This document shows, piece by piece, positions 7,183 through 15,021 of a stretch of DNA of 36,955 nucleotides. The notes below the pieces were generated by a model. That model was given only the letters and a program-made list of their open reading frames with translations, had not been told where the DNA came from and searched no databases. Source of the DNA: Firm-04 sp045627405. Lineage in GTDB: Bacteria > Bacillota > Clostridia > Oscillospirales > Ruminococcaceae. The translations under genes were made by a program, and so were the position numbers. Numbering within the stretch: the stretch's first letter is position 1; the number at the start of each line of letters is the position of its first letter. The stretch spans positions 1 to 36,955 of the forward strand of contig JAZQNP010000043.1 in assembly GCA_045627405.1 (NCBI GenBank). The letters are read 5' to 3'.

Positions 7183-7971
7183 TCATTCCGCGCCGAGATA
7201 TTCTTCGAGCGTGATCTGCACCAGATAGATTTCGGCAGCAGCATCGGTGCCGACATAGCGGTAGTGCCACGGCTCATATTGAATGCCGGTGATCTCGGAT
7301 TTCCCGTCGGGATACCGCAGAATAAAGCCGTACCGGTAAGCGTTTTGTGCGAGCCAGCCGTAAACAGCGTCCGGCGTGCTGCCGCCGTCTGCTGCGGCAT
7401 TGATGTCCACTGCAAGCCCAAGCTCATGCTCACTGGTACCGGGTTCTGCAACATACTGCCGCGCAAGGCTTTCTGCTTCATCGGCTGAAAATCCCTGTGT
7501 GATATAGCTTTGGATGCGCGTTTGCAGAATTTCCTCCTGATCCTCGTGTGTGCGAAATCCCTCCCGCACTGTGGGATAGATGCCCTCCGCGCGCATATCG
7601 TCAAACATCTCCTGCAAGGCGGGATAAATGCGTGCATCCACAGCGGTTCCGTTCGAGAGCGTGACGAGTTCGATGTCATCCGGGTAATGGTCGGGCAGCG
7701 GATGGGTGCTGTTGACAAGTGTGAGCATCCAGCCGTCATCAGGTACAGTGGCTGCGGTTTCCGTCGTATATGCGGTATCGGACTCCGGCAGAGCAGTTGT
7801 CTGCACCGCAGTTGTGATTCGGGTCGTTGCCGTTGTGATTTCGGCTGTCGGAGAGGATGCAGCGGTGTTTTCAGTGCGCGTGCAGCCGATTGCAGACATT
7901 GTGCCGCAGATACACAGCACGGCTGTGACTGCAACACCGGCTGAAAATAGATGTTTTTTCTGTGATTGCAT
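7183..7971 (-). CDS. M15-family D,D-carboxypeptidase lipoprotein (VanY-like)
   Basis: A 262-residue predicted lipoprotein that would trim the terminal D-Ala from peptidoglycan stem peptides outside the cell. The signal sequence ends at a lipobox-like SAIGC (Cys30). A Thr/Ala-rich linker (about 31-80) leads into the peptidase M15B/VanY domain. Zinc-site motifs are visible: SEHELGLAVDI (His and Asp ligands) and EPWHYRYVG (catalytic Glu and His ligand). The substrate-side motif VREGFRTHEDQEEIL is also typical. AAGGGGC precedes the ATG and a consensus promoter lies at 7996-8024. The neighbouring flippase gene fits an envelope-biogenesis setting. It could instead be an L,D-type M15 enzyme, which needs biochemical evidence. 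Confidence 0.9.
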   Translation of the reverse strand: MQSQKKHLFSAGVAVTAVLCICGTMSAIGCTRTENTAASSPTAEITTATTRITTAVQTTALPESDTAYTTETAATVPDDGWMLTLVNSTHPLPDHYPDDIELVTLSNGTAVDARIYPALQEMFDDMRAEGIYPTVREGFRTHEDQEEILQTRIQSYITQGFSADEAESLARQYVAEPGTSEHELGLAVDINAAADGGSTPDAVYGWLAQNAYRYGFILRYPDGKSEITGIQYEPWHYRYVGTDAAAEIYLVQITLEEYLGAE

Positions 7972-7995
7972 GTGTTTTGCGCCCCTTTCGCGGAT

Positions 7996-8024
7996 ATTAT
8001 ACCACGGTTTCTGCCGAAGCGCAA
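7996..8024 (-). promoter_or_regulatory. Promoter of the M15 carboxypeptidase gene
   Basis: On the minus strand TTGCGC (8019-8024) and a perfect TATAAT (7996-8001) are 17 bp apart, with TGG before the -10. The predicted start is about 20 bases before the ATG at 7971. Confidence 0.8.
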
Positions 8025-8051
8025 CGAGAAATGCAAAATCATCAGAAGGAT

Positions 8052-9701
8052 TTAAGAATTCTTCATGAAAATTTCAGGTATTTTCGTTTGAGATTTTGAA
8101 GCCGGCAGCAGCAGATATGCAATGAGATAACTGCTTCCGCCTGCGATGACCGCCGCCGTCAGCGCAGCCATGCGGGATGTACCGGAGATGAGCAGCGTGT
8201 AAACGGTGCGTGCTGCCGCCGCGCAGAAACATGCTGCTGCCAGCGTTTTCCCGAAGATCGCTGCGATATGCAGACAGGCACCCGTGCGTCTGCGGAAAAA
8301 ACCATACGCCAGAAGAAAAATGCAGAGATAGCAGATTGCAGTGGCAATCGCTGCACCGCGCAGACCCATATGCGGGATGAGCAGAAGATTGCCGGCGAGC
8401 TTGACTGCTGCACCGATCAGCATGACCGTGACCGTATCGCCTGCAAAGCCGGCAGCCTGCATCATACTGAACAGCGGATACGCACAGGCGGCGGGCAGCA
8501 CGGCGGCTCCGAGCCACACAAGCGGCGGTGCTGCTGCGGCAACCTCCTGCGCACGGGATGCAAACAGCAGCATAAGAATCGGCTCGGCAAGCACGGCAAT
8601 GCCGAGCCCTGCCGGAAATGCAAGAAAGGCAGTCCGCCGCAGCACCGTTTCCGCGTGATGCTGCACAGCATCAGAATCATGCCGGACAAAGCTCTCAGCA
8701 AATGCAGGCAGTACGCCTTTGCCGAGCATATTCGTGACAGACGGAACAAGATTGAACACCGTCACCGCAAGACCGGAATAGGCTCCGTAGCAAAAGTTGG
8801 CATATTCCGATGCTTCCTGTGAAGAGACGGCTGCGGAAAGCCCGAAGCGCAGCGGATCCCGCAGCATCACGCCGGAAAGCACCCGCAGACCTGCCGCAAG
8901 GTCGATGAGCGTCGTGAGATTTGTGACAAGAGAGGCGGCGGCAACAGGCAGCAGAATGCCGAGCAAGGCGCGCCGCAGGGCGCGGTCTGAGGCTTTATCC
9001 GGTTTGTACTGCGGAATCGGCTCCCTGCGCGGATGCAGTCGAAAACAAAGCAGCGTCAGCGTGCCGACGGCGGTCGAGATCGTGACGCCGAGGATTGCGG
9101 CAGCAGCAGCAGCCTCCGCAGTCGTCGTGCCGCCCGGCAGATACTGTTTGATCTGATTCGGAAAATGAAGTACCAGCACGCAGAGCAGCAAACCGAACAG
9201 CACGCGCCCGATGCCCTCTGCAACCTGCGAAACGGCAGTCGGCTGCATGGTGCGCCGCCCTTCATGCAGTCCGCGCAGCACGGCGTTGATGCAGCAGAAC
9301 CAGACCGCGGGCGAGAAACACTTGACGGCAAGTGCAGCATGCGGATTTTGAAGCAGTGTGCCGCAGAGTGCATCTGCCGACAAAAAGAGAACAATGCTGC
9401 CTGCCGCACCCGCAATGCCGAACATGCGCTTTGCATTTGCGGCAATGCGTTCTGCGGAGACGCGGTCCCCTTTTGCACGCATCTGCGCAGTCAGCGCGGC
9501 AACAGCGGTGTTCATGCCCGTAACAGACAGGGCAAACACCGGCAGAAACAGTCCGTAAGCACACGAATAATATCCCATGCCCGAACCGCCGAGCAGTGCG
9601 GTCAGCGGGATGCGAAACACGGCACCGAGCAGCTTTGCCAGCACCGCAGATGCCATCAGCCAGACAGACCCGCGCAGAACGGATTCACTCCGGTGTTCCA
9701 T
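8052..9701 (-). CDS. Polysaccharide/lipid flippase of the SpoVB/MurJ type
   Basis: A 549-residue multi-pass membrane protein of the MOP exporter superfamily, with about 14 hydrophobic segments. The N-terminus (VLRGSVWLMASAVLAKLLGA, then FRIPLTALLGGSGMGYY) is typical of SpoVB/YtgP/MurJ-like proteins that flip lipid-linked peptidoglycan precursors or polysaccharide units across the membrane. AAAGGAGG about seven bases before the ATG fixes the start, and 549 residues is normal for the family. It stands between a D,D-carboxypeptidase gene and a divergent unknown gene. Assignment to spoVB, murJ or a capsule flippase cannot be made from this sequence alone. Confidence 0.9.
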   Translation of the reverse strand: MEHRSESVLRGSVWLMASAVLAKLLGAVFRIPLTALLGGSGMGYYSCAYGLFLPVFALSVTGMNTAVAALTAQMRAKGDRVSAERIAANAKRMFGIAGAAGSIVLFLSADALCGTLLQNPHAALAVKCFSPAVWFCCINAVLRGLHEGRRTMQPTAVSQVAEGIGRVLFGLLLCVLVLHFPNQIKQYLPGGTTTAEAAAAAAILGVTISTAVGTLTLLCFRLHPRREPIPQYKPDKASDRALRRALLGILLPVAAASLVTNLTTLIDLAAGLRVLSGVMLRDPLRFGLSAAVSSQEASEYANFCYGAYSGLAVTVFNLVPSVTNMLGKGVLPAFAESFVRHDSDAVQHHAETVLRRTAFLAFPAGLGIAVLAEPILMLLFASRAQEVAAAAPPLVWLGAAVLPAACAYPLFSMMQAAGFAGDTVTVMLIGAAVKLAGNLLLIPHMGLRGAAIATAICYLCIFLLAYGFFRRRTGACLHIAAIFGKTLAAACFCAAAARTVYTLLISGTSRMAALTAAVIAGGSSYLIAYLLLPASKSQTKIPEIFMKNS

Positions 9702-9751
9702 GACAGTGCCTCCTTTGCAGCGAAAAAAGTTGTGCTATGATGAAAAATATG

Positions 9752-9780
9752 TTGCAAATTCTGAAAATATGTGTTATAAT
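9752..9780 (+). promoter_or_regulatory. Promoter of the unknown gene-trpS unit
   Basis: TTGCAA (9752-9757) and a perfect TATAAT (9775-9780) are 17 bp apart with TGT before the -10. A small hairpin TGTGC-TTTC-GCACA follows in the leader. Confidence 0.85.
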
Positions 9781-9855
9781 AGTCGTGTGCTTTCGCACAA
9801 ATCCGGCAGCCGGTCTCGGCAGGCAGCCCTGAATTTGGAAAGGATTTATGAAACT

Positions 9856-10392
9856 ATGGCAGATCAAAATGCTTTTGCGCGGAGAATCCCGGTGAGCAAG
9901 CCGTATCTGACGACCAGAATGCATGCGCTCCGTCTCTCTCCCTCGAATTTCACACAGTTTATGACCGAAAGCACCACATTCGGTGTGGTTGTGGATATGC
10001 CGATGGGCCGCGACGTCATCACGACGCTCGCCTGCTATGTCAACGGTGCCGCAAACCTGTATTTCAGCAACGGCACGGACTATTCCGGTGCCGCACAGCG
10101 TTATCCGGGTGTCGTGCAGGCAGCGCGTGTGCTGGTTGCATACGCATCGAAGATGATCACTGAGGAAATGCCGAAGGTGAAAAACCTCGAACTCCCCAGC
10201 GGCAGACTTCACTTTGTGTACATCCTGACCAGCGGCGGCATTTACCGTCTGGAAGTGGATCATTCCGCAGCTAATACGGATCCGCAGCAGCGCGGACTCA
10301 TCAATCTGTATCAGCGGCTGATGGGTGAGCTGCGGTCTGCACAGATGAAGGACAAAAAAGATAATATCAGCCCGAACGCAGCACTGAAATAA
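9856..10392 (+). CDS. Conserved-looking protein of unknown function upstream of trpS
   Basis: A 178-residue soluble protein that I do not recognise. It has no signal peptide or membrane segment. The middle alternates strands and helices (TFGVVVDMPMGRDVITTLACYVNGAANLYFSN, then GRLHFVYILTSGGIYRLEVDH), suggesting a compact alpha/beta domain, with a hydrophilic Lys-rich tail. The frame is open upstream, but the ATG at 9856 is preferred because it follows both the promoter at 9752-9780 and GGAAAGGA. Only 13 bases separate it from trpS, so they are probably cotranscribed. No function is proposed. Confidence 0.85.
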   Translation: MADQNAFARRIPVSKPYLTTRMHALRLSPSNFTQFMTESTTFGVVVDMPMGRDVITTLACYVNGAANLYFSNGTDYSGAAQRYPGVVQAARVLVAYASKMITEEMPKVKNLELPSGRLHFVYILTSGGIYRLEVDHSAANTDPQQRGLINLYQRLMGELRSAQMKDKKDNISPNAALK

Positions 10393-10405
10393 GGAGAGCG
10401 AAATT

Positions 10406-11419
10406 ATGGCAGAACAGACCACCCAGCCGAAGAAGCAGCGCATTTTCAGTGCGATTCAGCCGACGGGCGTATTTACGCTGGGCAATTATATCGGCGCAGT
10501 GCGCAACTGGGACGCATTGCAGGAGCAGTATGAGTGCATCTATGCGATTGCAGACCTCCATGCAATTACGGTCATGCAGGAGCCGAAAGACCTGCGTGCC
10601 AATACCATGCGGGCGTTTGCGCTGATGCTCGCCTGCGGCATGGATCCGAAGCGCAGCATTACATTCGTGCAGAGCCAGAATCCAAACCATGCGGAACTGA
10701 GCTGGATTCTCTCCTGCTCGACCATGTTCGGTGAACTGAACCGCATGACGCAGTTCAAAGACAAGAGTGCGCGTCACGCAGACAATATCAACGCCGGACT
10801 GTTTACTTACCCCGTTCTGATGGCGGCGGATATTCTGGCATACAATGCGGATCTTGTCCCGATCGGCGCAGACCAGAAGCAGCATCTGGAACTGGCACGC
10901 AATATTGCAATCCGGTTTAATCAGCGTTTCGGTGAGACCTTTACTGTGCCGGACGGCTATTTCCCGAAGAGCGGTGCGCGGCTGATGTCGCTGCAAGATC
11001 CGACAAAGAAGATGTCCAAATCCGATGACAACGCAAACGCGTGCGTGTTTATTCTGGACGACAAGGATACCATCCTGCGCAAGTTCAAGCGCGCGGTGAC
11101 AGACTCCGAAGCAGAGGTCTGCTACCGTGAGGGCAAAGACGGCATCAACAACCTGATGACAATTTACAGCGTTGTGACCGGCAGGACAATGGAAGAGATC
11201 GAGTCTGAATTCGCAGGCAAGGGCTACGGCGATTTCAAAATTGCCGTCGGAGAAGCGGTCGCGGATCATCTGGAACCGGTGCGGAGTGAGTTTGCGCGTC
11301 TCAGCGCAGATAAGCAATATCTGCTGGACTGCATGAAAACAGGCAGTGAGCAGGCATACCGGCTGACGCGGAAAACACTGTCAAAGGTATACCACAAGGT
11401 CGGCTTCTTGGACCGCTGA
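10406..11419 (+). CDS. trpS: Tryptophanyl-tRNA synthetase
   Basis: A class Ic aminoacyl-tRNA synthetase that charges tRNA-Trp with tryptophan using ATP in the cytoplasm. At 337 residues it has the normal bacterial TrpRS length. The ATP-binding HIGH-like element appears as QPTGVFTLGNYIGAV near the N-terminus and the KMSKS loop appears as KKMSKSDD around residue 201. Other family motifs are AIADLHAIT, YPVLMAADILAYNADLVPIGADQKQHLELARNIA and the C-terminal anticodon-binding helices. AAGGAGAG precedes the ATG. I see no T-box leader in the upstream gap, so expression probably depends on the promoter at 9752. Confidence 0.98.
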   Translation: MAEQTTQPKKQRIFSAIQPTGVFTLGNYIGAVRNWDALQEQYECIYAIADLHAITVMQEPKDLRANTMRAFALMLACGMDPKRSITFVQSQNPNHAELSWILSCSTMFGELNRMTQFKDKSARHADNINAGLFTYPVLMAADILAYNADLVPIGADQKQHLELARNIAIRFNQRFGETFTVPDGYFPKSGARLMSLQDPTKKMSKSDDNANACVFILDDKDTILRKFKRAVTDSEAEVCYREGKDGINNLMTIYSVVTGRTMEEIESEFAGKGYGDFKIAVGEAVADHLEPVRSEFARLSADKQYLLDCMKTGSEQAYRLTRKTLSKVYHKVGFLDR

Positions 11420-11504
11420 TTGTTTAATATAACGAATTTGGCGGGATAAATGATCCGTGATTTGTCAGAACAGTAGGAAATGTTTGCAGATACGCAAAAA
11501 ACGC

Positions 11505-11533
11505 TTGCATTTTCCAAAAAAATGAGGTAAGAT
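11505..11533 (+). promoter_or_regulatory. Promoter of mazG-hupB-rqcP
   Basis: TTGCAT (11505-11510) and TAAGAT (11528-11533) are 17 bp apart. Transcription should begin near 11540, only about five bases before the mazG ATG at 11545. Confidence 0.65.
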
Positions 11534-11544
11534 ATAGTAACAAT

Positions 11545-12372
11545 ATGAGAACGAGCGAGGAAATGCTTGCCGCACTGCGGAACTGTCCGCATTACGGCAT
11601 CAATGAGCTGCTGCAAATTATGCAGGCTCTCCGCAGCGAAAACGGCTGCCCCTGGGATAAGGAGCAGACACACCAGAGCATTCGCCAGGACTTTCTGGAA
11701 GAATGCTATGAAGCGGTCGAGGCGATCGACTGCAACAGTGTGCCGATGCTGCGCGAGGAGCTTGGCGATGTGCTGTTGCAGGTGGTGTTCCACTGCCAGA
11801 TCGAAGCGGAACAGTCGCATTTTACCTTTGACGACATCTGCGATGAACTGTGCCGGAAGCTGGTTGTGCGGCATCCGCATGTGTTCGGTGATGTCAGTGT
11901 ATCGGGAAGCGATGAGGTGCTGAAAAACTGGGACAGCATCAAGCAGGAAACCAAGCAGCAGAAAACTGCTTCGGAGACGCTGCAAGGTGTGTGTCAGGCG
12001 TTGCCGGCACTGATGTATGCGCAGAAGCTCGGAAAACGTGCCGGCCGTGCGGGAATGGACTGGACATCCGCAGAGGATGCGTTTCAGTACATCCGCAGGG
12101 AAACGGACGAGCTGGCAGAAGCAATGCAGCAGGGCGATGCAGCACAAATGGAAGAGGAAATGGGCGATCTGCTCTTTTCCTGCGTCAATACGGCGCGGCA
12201 TCTGCATATCGACGCAGAAACTGCACTGCGGGATGCTTCCCAAAAATTCCTCGCGCGCTTCACAGAGACAGAACGGCTTCTGACAGCAGACGGCAAACAG
12301 ATGAACACAATGCCGCTGGAAGAGCTGGATCAGTACTGGGCGCAGGCAAAGGAGACGCTGCGGCAGAAATAA
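11545..12372 (+). CDS. mazG: Nucleoside triphosphate pyrophosphohydrolase MazG
   Basis: A house-cleaning enzyme that hydrolyses (d)NTPs to NMP and pyrophosphate. It is 275 residues with two MazG-type helical domains. The first carries ENGCPWDKEQTHQSI, FLEECYEAVEAID and LREELGDVLLQVVFH, the EExxE/ExxD magnesium-binding pattern. The second repeats it as RRETDELAEAMQQGD and MEEEMGDLLFSCVNTARHL. It lies upstream of hupB and rqcP; in Bacillus the mazG homologue yabN is likewise near yabO (rqcP). The ATG at 11545 lacks a Shine-Dalgarno sequence and lies almost at the predicted transcription start. An internal ATG at 11563 with nearby GAGG is the alternative start. Confidence 0.95.
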   Translation: MRTSEEMLAALRNCPHYGINELLQIMQALRSENGCPWDKEQTHQSIRQDFLEECYEAVEAIDCNSVPMLREELGDVLLQVVFHCQIEAEQSHFTFDDICDELCRKLVVRHPHVFGDVSVSGSDEVLKNWDSIKQETKQQKTASETLQGVCQALPALMYAQKLGKRAGRAGMDWTSAEDAFQYIRRETDELAEAMQQGDAAQMEEEMGDLLFSCVNTARHLHIDAETALRDASQKFLARFTETERLLTADGKQMNTMPLEELDQYWAQAKETLRQK

Positions 12373-12393
12373 AGATACGCCGCAATCGTTGTT

Positions 12394-12430
12394 TCTGTAT
12401 CCGCATCTGCGGATGAAAAAAAGATACAGA
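12394..12430 (+). other. Leader hairpin between mazG and hupB
   Basis: TCTGTATC (12394-12401) and GATACAGA (12423-12430) form a perfect 8-bp outer stem that encloses a smaller hairpin, CCGCA-TC-TGCGG. There is no T-run, so this is not a standard terminator. It sits just before the hupB ribosome site and may stabilise or process the hupB message. Confidence 0.5.
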
Positions 12431-12454
12431 GAATAGAATGTGGAGGATGTAACC

Positions 12455-12733
12455 ATGACAAAAATCGAACTGATTACTGCACTGACACAGAAAGGCAACT
12501 GCACCCGCAAGGAAGCAGACGAGGCACTCACCCTCGTGACAGACGTCATCATCGAATCTCTGATCGCAGGTGAAAAAGTACACCTGACCGGCCTCGGTAC
12601 ATTTGAGATTCATGAGCGCAAGGCAAAGGAAACGAAGAATCCCCGCTCGGGCAAAAAGATGACCGTGCCGGCGAAAAATGCTCCGGCATTCCGTGCATCG
12701 AAATCCCTGAAAGAAGCCGTGAACAAAAAATGA
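12455..12733 (+). CDS. hupB: HU-family DNA-binding protein
   Basis: A 92-residue histone-like protein that bends and compacts DNA as a dimer. MTKIELITALTQKGNCTRKEADEALTLV is the standard HU helical body. VHLTGLGTFEIHERKAKETKNPRSGKKMTVPAKNAPAFRASKSLKEAV contains the beta arms and the conserved GxFExxxRxxRxGRNPxTG-like segment. GGAGG nine bases before the ATG at 12455 decides the start over an in-frame ATG at 12440. Its stop codon overlaps the start of rqcP (ATGA). Confidence 0.97.
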   Translation: MTKIELITALTQKGNCTRKEADEALTLVTDVIIESLIAGEKVHLTGLGTFEIHERKAKETKNPRSGKKMTVPAKNAPAFRASKSLKEAVNKK

Positions 12734-12972
12734 GGCTTGACAAATATCTGAAAGTATCGCGCCTGATGAAGCGACGGACAGTGGCGAATGAGGCATGTGA
12801 TACAGGGCGTGTATCAGTCAACGGCAAACCGGCGCGCGCCTCGTATGAGGTCAAGATCGGAGATTTGATTGAAATCGCGTTCGGTCAGAAAACCATGCGT
12901 GTCCGTGTGGCAGAAATCAACGAGTACGTCACCAAAGAACACGCAGCAGACATGTACAAAATCGAACCGTAA
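12730..12972 (+). CDS. rqcP: S4-domain RNA-binding protein RqcP (YabO)
   Basis: An 80-residue S4-domain protein matching Bacillus YabO/RqcP along its length: MRLDKYLKVSRLMKRRTVANEACDTGRVSVNGKPARASYEVKIGD. RqcP works with RqcH in ribosome quality control, binding stalled 50S-peptidyl-tRNA complexes during alanine tailing. The start overlaps the hupB stop as ATGA, indicating translational coupling. The placement after mazG fits the Bacillus neighbourhood, with hupB inserted between. A terminator follows within ten bases. Confidence 0.93.
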   Translation: MRLDKYLKVSRLMKRRTVANEACDTGRVSVNGKPARASYEVKIGDLIEIAFGQKTMRVRVAEINEYVTKEHAADMYKIEP

Positions 12973-12980
12973 GGGAATGA

Positions 12981-13018
12981 AAAAAACGGTACTGCGGGTC
13001 ACGCAGATACCGTTTTTT
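12981..13018 (+). terminator. Terminator of mazG-hupB-rqcP
   Basis: AAAAAACGGTA pairs with TACCGTTTTTT around an inner CTGCG/CGCAG stem, with a T-run on the plus strand. Confidence 0.92.
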
Positions 13019-13034
13019 ATTGCATAGAAAAGCA

Positions 13035-13072
13035 GCGTCCTCTTTTCGTTTGGAAAAGAGGACGCATTTTTT
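13035..13072 (-). terminator. Terminator of the Wzz-like gene, possibly bidirectional
   Basis: A perfect 13-bp stem (GCGTCCTCTTTTC against GAAAAGAGGACGC) with a loop of five bases. The T-run is stronger on the plus strand (ATTTTTTATT), and the minus side reads TGCTTTTC, so it may serve both directions. Confidence 0.8.
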
Positions 13073-13081
13073 ATTCAATCT

Positions 13082-14638
13082 TTATTTCTTCTTTTTATTG
13101 TTTTCGGTTTTGGAATCTCCGTCGGATGTTCCTTCTGCTTTCTCCGGCAGATCATCAGCGGCCGCTTTTGCTTCTGCAACTGCCTGTTGATTGGCAGGAT
13201 TTGCTTCTTTCAGTGCCGCGACAAAGACAATCACAAGGAATACAACGAAGAGAAGCAGTTCCAGTCCGATGGCAGGTACAATCGCGCGGTGAATGCCGTC
13301 AACAACAGACTGTGACACTGCGGATGTTGCAGGAACCAGCACGCTGTACGCGTTGATGAGAGAATAATTCTGATAATAGTCATCGGCAGTCAGCTCGACG
13401 AGTTCGACAAGCTGATTGACCTTTTCGCTGACATTTGCAAGATCAGCTTCCGTCTTTGCGACCTTATCGGTGGTGCCGATGGTGTTCTTGCGCAGAACGG
13501 TGAGCCGGCGGTTGTAGTAGTCGATGCGCTGGGTCGTCTCAGAAAGGCTTGTCTGCGTGGAAATCTTCTGCGCGATCATCTTGTCATACTGATCGGAAGC
13601 GGTGGTAGACTGCGTATTGACGTCGTTTGCGAAGATATAAATGCTGTCCTTTTCATAGGAGTCGATGGATTCCTTAATGGAAGCGAGTCTCTGTTCGTAG
13701 ACGATCTTGTCGTCATTCAGCAGTTCGATGCGGTATTCATAATACGCTTCCAGTCTGTCCTTATCCTTGGTGACATTGTTCTGGGAAATATAAGAAGAAA
13801 TGAGGTCAAGGTCCAGCTCACGCACTGCATCAATGGAAGAACGCAGATCAGCGAAGGTGTAGCCGGTCACAGTGGAGCGAAAACGCACATCGTCATCGCC
13901 GGCAAGATTGTTCACATAGCTGCGGAGTGTGGAAAGAGAAGAATCAAACATATCCACAGCCTCAGCATAGTCATATTGATTGTAATCCAATACTTTCAGT
14001 GCATTGCCCAGTGCGTTGTTATAGCCGTATGTCTGGATAAAATAATTGCGGTAGGATATGGTGATCGCATTCAGCAGATCGGCAGCCTCATCGCGTTTGA
14101 GTCCGGCATCCTTGTAGTCAAATTTGAGCTGGAACTGGGAGGAATACCAATCCACATCGAGCATCGCCTCGCCTGCGGAGAGCTGACCGCTGGACGCATT
14201 TTCATAGATGTTTGCATAAACGGTAATGCGGTCAATCGCATCGGAGGGAATGATCGGCTTAATGATGATATTCTCACGCACCGTCTCAACAAGCTCCTGA
14301 CCCAGATTGCACTCGGTCAGTGCTGCGGAAATGACAACCGGTGATTTGAGCGAAGCGGATTCAAAATCTGTGCCGTCGGGATTCTTGCCGTTTTCGATGC
14401 CCGGATAGGTGAAACCGACGAGCGTCGTCACCGGATTTGCCGAAGATGCACTCAGCAGAATGCTGATGCCGGTGATGATACCGCCGAGTATGACCGAAAA
14501 AAGCAGCCAAGCGATGAGATACCGCTTGCAGTTTCGCATGAGCGCGGGAAAGGAGACAACAACGCCGTTTTCTCTTTCTTCATTTTTCAGGGTAATATTG
14601 AGATTTTGTTCTTCGTTTTTCTCAGAAACCGCAGTCAT
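13082..14638 (-). CDS. Wzz-like two-membrane-segment coiled-coil protein
   Basis: A 518-residue membrane protein. A cytoplasmic N-terminus leads into TM1 (about 40-62, YLIAWLLFSVILGGIITGISILL), a long extracytoplasmic region of about 380 residues rich in predicted coiled coil, and TM2 (about 450-475, LELLLFVVFLVIVFVAAL). It ends in an acidic then Lys-rich cytoplasmic tail. This is the topology of polysaccharide co-polymerase/chain-length determinant (Wzz) proteins, although the Pro-rich motif before TM2 is weak. GGAGG six bases before the ATG at 14638 decides the start. No glycosyltransferase or tyrosine kinase gene is adjacent, so the role in polysaccharide length control is an inference. 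Confidence 0.75.
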   Translation of the reverse strand: MTAVSEKNEEQNLNITLKNEERENGVVVSFPALMRNCKRYLIAWLLFSVILGGIITGISILLSASSANPVTTLVGFTYPGIENGKNPDGTDFESASLKSPVVISAALTECNLGQELVETVRENIIIKPIIPSDAIDRITVYANIYENASSGQLSAGEAMLDVDWYSSQFQLKFDYKDAGLKRDEAADLLNAITISYRNYFIQTYGYNNALGNALKVLDYNQYDYAEAVDMFDSSLSTLRSYVNNLAGDDDVRFRSTVTGYTFADLRSSIDAVRELDLDLISSYISQNNVTKDKDRLEAYYEYRIELLNDDKIVYEQRLASIKESIDSYEKDSIYIFANDVNTQSTTASDQYDKMIAQKISTQTSLSETTQRIDYYNRRLTVLRKNTIGTTDKVAKTEADLANVSEKVNQLVELVELTADDYYQNYSLINAYSVLVPATSAVSQSVVDGIHRAIVPAIGLELLLFVVFLVIVFVAALKEANPANQQAVAEAKAAADDLPEKAEGTSDGDSKTENNKKKK

Positions 14639-14733
14639 AAGATACCTCCGTAAATCAAAATGGTGCGTCCTGCCGTACAATCCCGGACATGCAAAATCGC
14701 GCACTTCCTCCGATTATACAACACATATTTCAT

Positions 14734-14762
14734 AGTATAACAGATTTCGTATGAAAAAGCAA
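14734..14762 (-). promoter_or_regulatory. Promoter of the Wzz-like gene
   Basis: On the minus strand TTGCTT (14757-14762) and TATACT (14734-14739) are 17 bp apart. A second -10-like TATAAT occurs at 14713-14718 without a good -35. Confidence 0.65.
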
Positions 14763-14874
14763 GTGTTTCCGACAGCACCTGATTATTTTCTCTTTTTTGC
14801 ACAAACTGTCCGCAGCATTCGGCTGACGGATTGTTTTTTCAAATGTCGGATTTCGTCATAGTCTAAAAAATCGC

Positions 14875-14903
14875 TTGACATCCCATGCGGAATATGGTAT
14901 GAT
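14875..14903 (+). promoter_or_regulatory. Promoter ahead of the tandem-repeat leader
   Basis: A perfect TTGACA (14875-14880) and TATGAT (14898-14903) are 17 bp apart with TGG before the -10. Transcription should start near 14910, placing the whole repeat array in the 5' untranslated leader of the gene at 15022. Confidence 0.82.
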
Positions 14904-14921
14904 AAAACAAAGCATCGCCCA

Positions 14922-14994
14922 AACGAGGCGTTGCCGAACGAGGCGTTGCCGAACGAGGCGTTGCCGAACGAGGCGTTGCCGAACGAGGCGTTGC
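14922..14994 (+). repeat. Five tandem copies of a 15-bp repeat
   Basis: The unit AACGAGGCGTTGCCG is repeated without change four times and then as a 13-base partial copy. Each unit contains the inverted repeat AACG-AGG-CGTT, so every copy can form a tiny hairpin in RNA or present a short palindrome in DNA. The array lies between a consensus promoter and a strong ribosome site. Exact copies suggest recent expansion or slippage. Confidence 0.95.
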
Positions 14995-15021
14995 ACAGTG
15001 ACATCAGAAGGAGGCGGAAGC

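Noticed and set aside
9774..9800. Minus-strand promoter (TTGTGC and TATAAC) for the flippase gene overlapping the plus-strand promoter
   Set aside because: The spacer is only 15 bp and both hexamers are imperfect; not strong enough to list.
14875..14994. CRISPR array
   Set aside because: The repeats are contiguous 15-bp units with no spacers, and there are no cas genes.
14783..15004. Minus-strand frame with NASFG repeats
   Set aside because: It is the reverse of the 15-bp repeat array and overlaps the promoter; no ribosome site was seen.
14875..15021. N-terminal extension of the helical protein through the tandem repeats
   Set aside because: It would start inside the promoter, upstream of the predicted transcription start, and the ATG at 15022 has an excellent ribosome site. 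Kept only as a possibility in the repeat finding.
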